Shown here: positions 21,491 to 31,400 of the stretch, one piece after another
How positions within the stretch are numbered: position 1 is the stretch's first letter
Layout of the letters: every line of letters starts with the position of its first letter
Source of the DNA: Symsagittifera roscoffensis
Taxonomy: Eukaryota > Xenacoelomorpha > Acoela > Convolutidae
Assembly (NCBI RefSeq): GCF_963678635.1
Contig: NC_087067.1
Location: 9,841,716 to 9,905,715, forward strand
Direction of reading: 5' to 3'
Length of the DNA stretch: 64,000 bases
Notes under the pieces: generated by a model
The model's input: only the letters and a program-made list of their open reading frames with translations
Database searches by the model: none
What the model was told of the DNA's origin: nothing
Program-made: the position numbers and the translations under genes

Positions 21491-23211
21491 CGTTCTTGGA
21501 AGACTCGATTCAACCAAGCTTGTCCTTCGATACTGTCGAAGTGGATACCATCCGTGGTCAGTCTGGCCTGATCCATGGCTCTCAACTCATGCTCAATGTC
21601 CATGAGGATCATCCTTCCGGCATTTCGATTTGCTAGGTTCCTCAAGATGTTGTTCCATCTCATGACTCCCTCGTTGTGCCTCCTTCCTGATGCTGTCAGG
21701 CTTCTCGTATTCATTGGCACAGTGCAAACGGTCAATACCGCGCAACTGAACTTCTGCCAGAGGGTAGTGAACAAACACACCATCATTGACTCCCACAGTG
21801 CTTCCTGCTCGTCTGATCCTCTGGAGATATCATTCGTCCCAACTAAGATCATCACATTGGGAATCTTCCCTGGATTCATCAGTTCCACCATCCGATATAA
21901 TTGGGCAATCGTCGCGCCTCCAAAGGCCATCACCGTGGTGACCCATGAGGTCCTCAAATTCGACAGCACTCTGACTAAGCTGTCTCCCAATATCAGGTGA
22001 CATGTCCCGAGTGGTGGTTGCTGCAGGTTCACAGCCGGGCTCCAGGTAGCTCGATTGAAGCAGGCCCTCGGATCTGTCTCCGGAACTCCAGTGAAATTAT
22101 ACTTCAATTGATTATTCTTCTGCACGTCTATTACACGAGACACTTTCTTCGCTGGCATCTTCCTTACTTTCCTCTCTGGGATTCTCGAGTTCCCCATGAG
22201 TGGTGTCACGTTACTCATCCCTTGTCTGATTACTGTCTGGGAGAGTTGTACTCTGCCCGTATCGTCAATCGTTCCATAGGGTGCAGTCACCCCGGAACCT
22301 GGTGCATTCTTGTTAGCGACCAATCGTCCAGCTGTCTCTATCAGTTTTCTCACTGTCTGTTCTACGACGGGATCACCCAAGGTGTCACTAGGATCCGGGA
22401 TTGTTACTCGGTTCGTCTCTGCTGGAAGCCGTGTCTCCGTTGTTTGACTCATTTCTCGAGGTGTCAAGAGCTCCATCGGGGACTGCCCACGAGGAATATC
22501 CCTTGTAGGTATCACTTTCTCCATGGCCGTTGTCAACGCCACCTGATCCGATCGCTCTTTGTATTCCTGCCTTAAGCGTTCGATCTCTTGGCCCTGCTTT
22601 TTGTTGCAGTCTTCAAACAACTTTCTCCACATGTCCCGATCTTCCTCCATCTGGAGCATGCTTCTGGTCATATCGTCTAACTCCTTCTTCGTACTTCTCA
22701 GCTGATCGTTCATCTCGTCCAGATCTTGTATGGTTTGGTTCGTCTGAACCTTCTGTGTTACTTTCGCCCTTTTTGGTGGCACAGCTGCTCTCAGTGGTGA
22801 ACCAGACGAGGTCGCCTCGCTGTTCATCTCCCGATGCATTCTCGTCAGCCCAGGTTTAGGCTTAGAGGGCATTGGCATCTCACCTGGTTGGTAAGTCCTA
22901 GAACTTCCCAATCCAGGCTCATTCGCCAAGTCACTCCCTGAGAGAGCCCCGTTTCTCCACCTCATCACTCTCATGTTCGGGCGGTCTAGTACTCCTCTTT
23001 CTCCATATGCTGCCATCAACAGGACTTCCGTGGGGCGGTCCCCACGGTTGTCGTGCCCCAAGATGTTGATCAGGGCGGTCAGCAACATGACCACCTCTGG
23101 GTCCTCCAGAGCGAAGTCCCGTTCGATCAGCCGACGATAGATCGCATCTACCATCGGTCCTACATATGCCTCTGCCAGGTCCATCAATTCATCCAGGTTG
23201 AAATTGTCCAT
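21460..23211 (-). CDS. SGNH/GDSL hydrolase, second ORF of element C
   Basis: 583 codons from ATG 23211. Residues 1-95 form an unrecognised helical N-terminal domain. Residues 160-225 are a charged, coiled-coil-like helix. Residues 230-400 are Pro/Thr/Arg-rich. Residues 404-580 are an SGNH hydrolase: GDSLV (409-413, nucleophile Ser), AFGGA (429-433), GTND (458-461) and DGIH (554-557, catalytic Asp/His). The fold includes esterases, lipases and deacetylases. The natural substrate is unknown. The ORF lies 400 bp downstream of the pol stop in a different frame, so it needs splicing, reinitiation or internal entry. It ends in SSELS where the deletion junction falls, so the original C-terminus is missing. 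All catalytic blocks are intact. Confidence 0.85.
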   Translation of the reverse strand: MDNFNLDELMDLAEAYVGPMVDAIYRRLIERDFALEDPEVVMLLTALINILGHDNRGDRPTEVLLMAAYGERGVLDRPNMRVMRWRNGALSGSDLANEPGLGSSRTYQPGEMPMPSKPKPGLTRMHREMNSEATSSGSPLRAAVPPKRAKVTQKVQTNQTIQDLDEMNDQLRSTKKELDDMTRSMLQMEEDRDMWRKLFEDCNKKQGQEIERLRQEYKERSDQVALTTAMEKVIPTRDIPRGQSPMELLTPREMSQTTETRLPAETNRVTIPDPSDTLGDPVVEQTVRKLIETAGRLVANKNAPGSGVTAPYGTIDDTGRVQLSQTVIRQGMSNVTPLMGNSRIPERKVRKMPAKKVSRVIDVQKNNQLKYNFTGVPETDPRACFNRATWSPAVNLQQPPLGTCHLILGDSLVRVLSNLRTSWVTTVMAFGGATIAQLYRMVELMNPGKIPNVMILVGTNDISRGSDEQEALWESMMVCLFTTLWQKFSCAVLTVCTVPMNTRSLTASGRRHNEGVMRWNNILRNLANRNAGRMILMDIEHELRAMDQARLTTDGIHFDSIEGQAWLNRVFQERLEELSSELS

Positions 23212-23611
23212 ACTGTTCTTTCCAAGTTTGATTTGATTTCGATTTCAAGTTTTGACTCAAATGAGCAATTAAATGATCAATCAGGATCTAGAAAAGGAAT
23301 CACGACTGTCACACCTGTCAGTTTCACCTTAACATATATCGTTAAAATCTGCCTAAAACAGTTCAGATCAAAAGATATTTATCCTAAAATTTATTAAAAT
23401 CAATTGGTTTCTAAAATTTTGGAATTCGACCTAAGATTGGACAGTCCAAACTTTGGATCTATTCCCAAGATCGTCATTTAGTTGTTCATGGTCACTAACG
23501 CTTACTCACCCATGATCTTAATAACCTAACACATAACATAACATAACATAACACACATATCACATATTACATGCAACTTGGTCTTTGGCCTAACACTCTT
23601 TCGCACATCAC
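23212..23611 (-). other. Spacer between pol and SGNH ORF in element C
   Basis: AT-rich, non-coding, with a short CATAA microsatellite at about 23530-23556 (similar in style to the CACAA run before gag). No promoter or convincing splice acceptor is identifiable by eye. Confidence 0.5.
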
Positions 23612-25402
23612 TCAGCCTATACTTAAATAATATTTCTTATGTAGATATACTTGTATGTTCGTATCAGATAATATCACGTGTACAAGCGCGTACAATTCCC
23701 GAGGATGCAGTCTTCCTCTATTTGGATCGTACACTGGAAGCGAGAGCTCCTTCACGTCCATTTCCACAAGGAAGTCCCTCAGCCTCGTCAAAGACAAGAC
23801 TAGGTTTTCTGGGTCCACGTGCTGCTTCTCCGTCGCCCTCGTTACCAAGAAGCACAAGTACTTTCCCGGTATCTGCGACACCGCCGGAGGTAAGGCTGCT
23901 ACGCCCCCTATCCCTGGTCTTTGCTTCCAAAGGAATTCCACGTTTTTATATTCCCTCTTAAAATCTGCCGCTAGCGCCGTCCTAAAACTCATGTCTGCGG
24001 TGATTGCTACTGCACATGTTCTGTTTGTGAGTATGAAATCACTGTCTGTTAGTATTATGTTACTAGAATTTGGTAAATTAAAATATGACTCAACTACCCT
24101 GCCTATATTAGGTTTCTTAGGTTCTTCGCCTGTTTCTGCTTCTAAGTCTCCTGTTTCTCTTGCTATTCTTAATTTTTTTATTATCAAGTTTTCAGTGTGG
24201 GTAAGTCCTACCCCCACTCCCCGGACAAAAATATCCATCGGCGTCCCCGTCAATCGCATACCGGGTATTAAGTCAAGGTTAGAAGCTGGAATGAGAAGTT
24301 GTCCTTCCTGGGCAGCCCAGAAAGGATCATCTCGATCGGTCTTAATGTATTTCGCGCTTTCGCGATCTACGTCTTGAATCGTAACGTTGGTCTCTTTAGG
24401 GTCTGATGTCATTTCGTTCAGCCACTCTAAGACGCGCAGGTTCGTCAGGTCTTGTTCATTTGACTGCTGTTGCTCATCGTCGAACTCCACCTCGGGTTTC
24501 GACCAGTCGTCAACCCACTCATCGTTGTGATCATCGACTATGTCAATGTCTTGTGACACGGTTATTTCCTCTAAACCCACTACTTCCTCCACTATTTTCT
24601 TTAGATCTATCCTATCCTTTACAAAGTCGTCACCGTAAGGATTGTATTTCTTTCTTGGTCTCGTCCCGTCTTTCTGACGAGTCTGCATCGTGAACGGAAG
24701 ATCTGGTTCCATGTTCTTGGGAACCTCTGTCTGTTCGGAATCCTGCCAATCTTCCTCTGCGTAGGCCAAGGTTTCATCGTCTGCTTCGATCTGTTCGTTT
24801 GGATCCAGGTCCAATGGTGTATCCGTGCCTTCCTCTACGACTTCGTTTCCATCGTTCTTCTCCCTGGTGCCTTTTTCATTGACCTCACAAGCAGGGTCCA
24901 TCATTAGATAATCCCCTTCTTCCATGTCTGCAGGTATACACCAGTCTTCTGTCGATGGATTGTGTGGCTTGATGTTCTCGTAGTGGGCGGCTCGGCCAGT
25001 ACTCAGTCTATAAAAACGTCCCTCCTGGTGCACCTCCGTAATCATGAAGGGTCCCCTCCATTTCTTTAGAAGCTTCTTTGTCCCTTTCGGTGGTATAACG
25101 TTCTGAAATACCCATACGTAGTCTCCCACCGAGTAAGCTTTTGCGCCAGCTGCTTTTTTGTCGAATCTTTTCCTCTGCCTTGCCTGTGCCTGCTGAGTGT
25201 TTCGTCTACACAAATCGTTCAACTCCTGTTGGCGTTTGATCACCTCCCTCACGTAGACCTGTGGGGACGTTTTCTTTCCCTCATATTCTGGGTAGAAGAA
25301 TGTCAAGGGTAAAGACTTCTCGTGTCCCGTCAGCATCATGTGTGGACTAACTCCAGTGGTGGAGTGTTGCGTGCTATTATAAGCTCCCATCACCTGTGGA
25401 AG
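23612..25402 (-). CDS. Element C pol C-terminal part: integrase end plus TARG1-like macro domain
   Basis: Continues the gag-pol frame after the TAA at 25403. Counting from the GTG at 25393, 593 codons. Residues 1-30 finish the integrase core region (GAYNSTQH). Residues 85-145 hold the integrase C-terminal module with the GPF motif (WRGPFMITEV). Residues 150-440 are an acidic extension. Residues 447-590 resemble a macro domain of the TARG1/OARD1 type: a strand-rich start (IILTDSDFILTNRT), the ADP-ribose loop region (ALAADFKREYKNV), GGVAALPP, YLCFLVTRAT, DPENLVLSL and LSLPVYDP. Compared with TARG1 the catalytic Lys position reads Arg (TRAT) and the Asp position reads Gly, so it may bind ADP-ribose without hydrolysis. 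The domain call is by eye. Confidence 0.75.
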   Translation of the reverse strand, partial: LPQVMGAYNSTQHSTTGVSPHMMLTGHEKSLPLTFFYPEYEGKKTSPQVYVREVIKRQQELNDLCRRNTQQAQARQRKRFDKKAAGAKAYSVGDYVWVFQNVIPPKGTKKLLKKWRGPFMITEVHQEGRFYRLSTGRAAHYENIKPHNPSTEDWCIPADMEEGDYLMMDPACEVNEKGTREKNDGNEVVEEGTDTPLDLDPNEQIEADDETLAYAEEDWQDSEQTEVPKNMEPDLPFTMQTRQKDGTRPRKKYNPYGDDFVKDRIDLKKIVEEVVGLEEITVSQDIDIVDDHNDEWVDDWSKPEVEFDDEQQQSNEQDLTNLRVLEWLNEMTSDPKETNVTIQDVDRESAKYIKTDRDDPFWAAQEGQLLIPASNLDLIPGMRLTGTPMDIFVRGVGVGLTHTENLIIKKLRIARETGDLEAETGEEPKKPNIGRVVESYFNLPNSSNIILTDSDFILTNRTCAVAITADMSFRTALAADFKREYKNVEFLWKQRPGIGGVAALPPAVSQIPGKYLCFLVTRATEKQHVDPENLVLSLTRLRDFLVEMDVKELSLPVYDPNRGRLHPRELYALVHVILSDTNIQVYLHKKYYLSIG

Positions 25403-28400
25403 TTATCTGTCCCAATCGGTCATGTACCTGGAACAATATACCCTCAGCATCGACACTAACGTCCTATTCTGTCTTTCCACTAAGCCATTCGTCTGAGGGT
25501 GGTATGTCGTGGAGTGAGCCTGAGCGACTTGTGACCGTCTCATAAGCTCTTTCGTAAGCTCGCCTACGAAAGCCGTTCCATTGTCCGATTGAAACGTCAT
25601 TGGACAACCATGTCTTGCTATCCACGTATTGATCAGGTGGTCGCATGTCTCTTCCGCCGAGGCAGTTATGCAGGGCACGGCCTCTGCATACTTCGTGAAG
25701 TGATCTATCATGACCAAGACTTGGTTGTAACCGCTGTCTGTCATGCATATCTTCTGGTGATCTATCTGCACCACCTCGTTGAATTCAGACGACTCAATTG
25801 ATTGTAAAGGAAATCGCAACTTCCTAGGATCCCTGACCTGTTGGCATGACAGACATGCTGTCACCCATTTCTCGCATGCCTTTTTCATCCCAGGCCACTC
25901 AAAGCGCTTCAGGATCCTCTGATACACTTTGTCGATCCCTTGATGGCCCATCTGATCATGCGATCTGAATAATAGTTCTGTCTGATAGAGTTGCGGCAAC
26001 ACTATCGCGTTATATTTGTATAAGACCTTGTCTTCTTCTCTTCTCCTGCAAGCCACGATCCCGTCCTTGTTCAGATACAATCTCCCCTCCTTCTGCATGA
26101 AGTATTGTCTCAGGATCCTATAGCTGTCTTCTTCCAGGTCACCTTTGTCAGGTGCACCGTTTTCTATCCACCTTTTTAGGTTGCTTGTCATGCGATCATT
26201 TCTCTGCGCCCTTAGAAGGTCCGAGAGTCTGTATCTCGCCTTCAAGTACGTCTTCATGACCCTCATCTGACTATTCAGCTCGTTGGGCTGATGTGTGTCT
26301 TCTTCCATCTTAACGCACCAAATCTTCGCCAACGGTTGTGTTTCTTGCTGAAACGGTTGAAGATCAGTCCTGACTGCCTCTTTCTGTGGCAATAAGCTCA
26401 TCGACCGCTTTGATACTGGTATTGTTTCTAAGTCATCCGCTGCGTTGTCAAAGACTCTTTCGCTTGGTATTAGGTAGCGATCACTGTCAGGATCCTGGTA
26501 CACTTCTCTGTCCAGGTCCTTTGCCCGAGTTTCCACTAGTAGCGTGTGTATCGCTAGTTCTGACAGTTCCGATCCCGAGGTCGAATTCCTGTCGGAATAG
26601 GTATCCATTCCTGAGTTTCGGGATTCATCATCCGTCGAAGGTGTTGTGCTGGAGACTGCACGCTCCTCCAGATCATGTCTGTATTTCCTTCGCATCCATC
26701 TGAACTCCCCGGACAAAACCTTGTTCTCTAGGTCCTGTTTCTCATCAGGAATTTTCTCGTCTATCTCGGACTCCCCGGACCAATTCACTTGTCCCGGGTG
26801 TTGATCTTGTGATCGCTGGTTTTTCTCCTTATCCTTCTCCCCGGACAAATAGTCTTGCAGCAGATTTTGTTTTACAACTTCACCCTCTTTATCCCGGTCT
26901 ACAAAGGTGACAGTTTTCTTTTGCTTGCCGCTCTCCTGTCCTTTCTGTCCGTAAGAAATACTGGTTAAAATCTCTTGGGGTATTGAGGATACTAGTTGCT
27001 GAACTATTGTCCTACAATCCCTCTCGTTCTCTTCGTGTTGTCGTCTGGACGGCATGATCTTGACCTTCTCACTGACTGTTAGCGATGTCACTGCTGCTGT
27101 CCACTCGGGGTTATCTCTGGTCACTTCTCTTTCTAACAATCCACCCAGCATCCGCATCACTTGGGGTGTGACTTGCACCGTTTTATCCAATAATGAGAGG
27201 CTGTTTATATTCATGCGAGAGAGTTCTTGCTGGACCAGGTTCGAGCGCAGCAACAGATCCAATGGGACCGGGTCCTCCCTTGACAGGATCTTTATCTCTG
27301 CTGCTTTCTCTACAGGTAACTCAGGATGCCCTGGAATTGGATGTCCAGACTTATCCAACCATCTCGTTAAGGGAAGCGCTTCATAAGTTTCTTTGTCCAG
27401 AAACGAGAATCCCTCCTTTACTTCCGCCTGATTGGCCTGCTTCTGCTCCAATCTTTCATAGAACTCAGTTTTCTTACTGAGGCTGTCAGCATTCTGGTGT
27501 TTATCACGCATCCTATGTTCGATTATCATATGGTAGCCATCCAGTCTTACTATCCATCTACCAATATAACTCTGATCCATCGAGTAGGTCTTCAACCAGG
27601 ATAACGCTCTGTTGTCCACGCGTAACTTGAAGGGAGCGCTCCCCAAGTATGCACGGTACTTCTCCACGAAGGTGACTACTGCAAACATTTCTGCTTTTGG
27701 TGCGCCATATTTCATCTCTGTGTCACTCAAGACTTTGCTGCCGTATGCAATGGGACGGAGAACTGTTCTTCCGTTCCATTCTTGCTCTTGATGCAATATT
27801 CCTGAGATGGCCACCACCGATGCGTCTGTGTCGAGAACATACATGCCCTTTTCTGTAGGCATGCCCAGCACTGGCGCTTCGCACAGTTCCCGCTTTATGT
27901 TCTCGAAGGCAACCTGTGCCTCATCGTTCCATTCGAACTTTTTCCCTTTGTTGCGCATCAGCTTCTGCATCGGGTACACCTTCTCCGCGTATCCTTTTAT
28001 GAATTCTCGGCAGTAATTGGCAAACCCTAGGAAGCTCATGAGCTGTGTGTCCGTTCTTGGAGCTTTCCATGTCATCACTGCTTCTACTGCTTCCGGATCT
28101 GGCCTCACACCATGCCTGTCCACCATTCTTCCCAGGTACTTGATCGAATCCCTAAGGATTTCACATTTCGATGGTTTGCATTTCAAGCCTGCTCTTTTCA
28201 TACATCCGAAGACCTCATCGAGTCGATCAATGTGATCCTCCAGGGTTGGTGTCGCTATGACTACGTCATCCACGTAGCACATGAAGAGATTCCCGTACTT
28301 TTTGGTCACTCCTGTCAAAGCCTGAGCCATCAGCCTTTGAAAAGTTGCTGTTGCATTGCACAAGCCGAAGGGCATCCTCTTCCACTGGTACAACCCCAAT

Positions 28401-31400
28401 TCGCACGCGAATCCGGTTTTCTCTCTGTCCTTCTTTCGCAGAGGAACCTGCCAGAAGGCAGAACCCAAGTCCAATGTGGTGAAGAACTTTGCATCACCAA
28501 GTTTAGATAGGCTCTCGTCTATTCGCGGTATCGGGTACGCATCTTTAATCGTTACCGCGTTCAAGTAACGAAAGTCGCAACAAAATCTAAGCTGCCCCCC
28601 TTTCTTTTTCGCCATGACTACCCCGCAAGCCCACGGCGATTTCGAGGGTTCTATCATGTCGTATTCAAGCAACATTTCTATTTCCGCTCGGCACGCTTCC
28701 GATTTATGTGGCGTCATTCGCCTTGCGCCTTCCCTATGGGGAACGGCGCCCTCTTCTAGTTCGATTTCGTGTTCGACGAAATTACAGCAACCGATGTCCG
28801 CCTTATGTTTTGAAAATACTTCGACGTTCCGATCTAGGAGGTCCCGCAATTTTTCGAAATCTCCCTCACCTATTTTTCCTTTCAAATGTTCTATCTCTGG
28901 CAAAACCGGTTTGTCAGATTCTAGTTCGTATGACGAGGGGCGTTCCGGAAAATTTGAGCAGCTTGATAAGCCGTCGTCCGTTTCGGATTTCATTGAAAAC
29001 AATTTATGAATAGATTTTAATTCATTAATCCTCTTTAAAATTTTATCTTTATTGGCATGATAAGGACAGTCTTTCACATTATGTTTCTTCAAGTTTTGTG
29101 TCTCCTCATAGTCGGTCCTCATCGGCAAAGCGTAGCCAAGCTTCTTTCCACGCTGGATTGAAACCGTGGTGTCCAGTGTGTTCAACAACACACTGACACA
29201 CAGTCCGTTTCGCGTTACCGAGAAGCTCCGGCCTAAAATCACCGAACTCTGACTATTTGGATTCGGTACTAAGCAAACCTGTTTGCTATCACTTAACGAA
29301 TTTAAATTTCTCATTCTAAAAATTGCTACTACAGCTTGTCCTGGTTGTAACTTTACTTTTCTATCCAAAAAAACCGGTACCTTATCTTCATCTGTTATTA
29401 TCCTATTAATTGGTCTCTTAACATACTTTCGGTCCGGGTTTCTAATCCGTATTAGACCGTTGTTCAAGTCAATCATCACGTCAAAATTCCTGACAAAATC
29501 TCTGCCCAAGATGAATTGGTCGGCGTCGTCCAGATTCTCTACCACCAGGAAGCTCATCCAAAGGTCTCGTCCTCCCATGTGAAGGACCGTTATCGGTGTT
29601 CTTCCGGCTACGTAGATGGCTCCTCGATTTGCGGCGGCCAGTCGGAGGTTCGTAGGAATCAGATCTTCCCGTGTGAAGCCCATTCTTTCCCAAGTTTTTA
29701 TCGGCATCACACTCACCACCGCTCCTGTGTCCAGAAGCCCTGTGACTCCGATTTTTGTTCCGTTGGTGTCGAGCAGGTGTGCTGTCACATCTGCTTCATA
29801 TCCAATGTGTACCGCGTCTTGTTCCATCATGGCGTCATGGCCTATCCTGCGGACTTTGAGTTCCTCTTCACCCAAATAGATCTGCCCTATTTGGTCATCA
29901 TCTGTCGTTACATAAGTCCTGGTGTAGATACTGATCCCATCCACGTTCAGCATCACTTGATACGGCCCATAGACTTCTAGGTAGCGTCCATGAAGTTTCT
30001 TCATGCGAGGGCCACCCATGGTTAGTAGTGCCCTCACAGCCCTCGACTCGGTGCGTGGCTCCATCTGCCTCAGATAGTCTGCATATGTGTCCAAATGCAT
30101 CAAAGTGAACTCAGACGGTTCACTCAGATTTCTGATTACCTGATGCCCTGCCACCGAAATTATCGACTGTATTTTACTTCCTTGCGGTGCCATACCGAAC
30201 CTCTGACCAGAGATAACATTAAGTTTCATGCTCAAGCTGCTTGGTGCTTTTGCCTCTTCAACTTCCGTTGCTTCAAAGGCGTTCAGTTGCTCCTGTAATT
30301 TTTCATTCTCCAGCTCGAGTTTCACCTTTTGCTCAATCTCATTCGTCACTAGTTCCTGCTGTACCCTATTTATAGCATCCCTCGCAGCTGCCCTATAATC
30401 GATTTTGAAGTCATCGGCCGCAGTTGCTGGTTCCGGTTCACGTGCTTCCTCTGTTACCGCTTGCATCTTCTTTGCTACCAGCTCTTGAGGTTTATCCTTT
30501 CTGCGTGCCTCCGCTTCACTCAAAAGTCGAGCCTTGCTGGCTTTCACTCCTGACAAAGCTTCTTCATGTCTTGGATGCTTGATGTCTGCCACTGCATCCC
30601 AGAATTGCGGACAATCTGATTTAAAATGACCTTCCAAGTTACAAAAGAAACACCTCGGGCCGAATTTCGCAATTACTCCTCTCATGAAATCCTCATGGTC
30701 CAACTCTGACGCATCTTCGTCCTCGAGGCTAAAGCCTATTGCTTTCATGCCTTGTTTGTAAGCTGGGCATGCTGACACATGATGGTCTGTTGAACTGCAA
30801 TTAGCACAAGAACGTCTCTTGTCCATATCATCCCTCGGTTTATACCAATTGTTCCCTTGGTTTGCCGGTCCGTTGTTGAAATTGCCATAATTGTTCTTGT
30901 AATATCCAGATCTCGAAGGAGGTTTCAACAAAAGATACTCTTTTGATTTGAGCCTCAACTCCTCCGGTGTTGGCGCATTAGTTGATAGTGGTGTGTAATG
31001 CGTTGCTAGCATCGTACGAAGTTCATCATTTTTCACACCATCGATGAATTTTGAGGCTACGGCCAGGTTCATCCTTCGGTTTGACTCATCCGGTTGGCTG
31101 CGTCTTCTCAGCATTTCCAAATCATCGAGAAACTTGTCTATTGTTTCATCTTCTCGTTGCCTCCGTTTCTCGAAGCGCATCATCGCCTGGTGCCCCTGCA
31201 CCCCTGATCCGAAACGGTTTAACAAGATTTCGAAGATTTTCTCAGCAGTGTCACGTTGATACTGTTTCTTGGCCATGACACAGTTCAGGGCTGTCCCTTC
31301 TAAGTTGCTGGTGAGCGCGCTGCATTCCTGTCTCTCCGACAAGTCCTCTTCCTCGAAATGCAGCTTCATTACCTCTATCCAGGTATCAATACAGCCATCA

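Noticed and set aside
21155-21517. Separate 120-codon gene at the end of element C
   Set aside because: Its first residues are an off-frame reading of the SGNH ORF and the rest is the conserved ORF2 tail. Best explained by an internal deletion.
29481-29693. Short ORFs on both strands inside the gag-pol region
   Set aside because: Shadows of a confirmed 2,602-codon frame.
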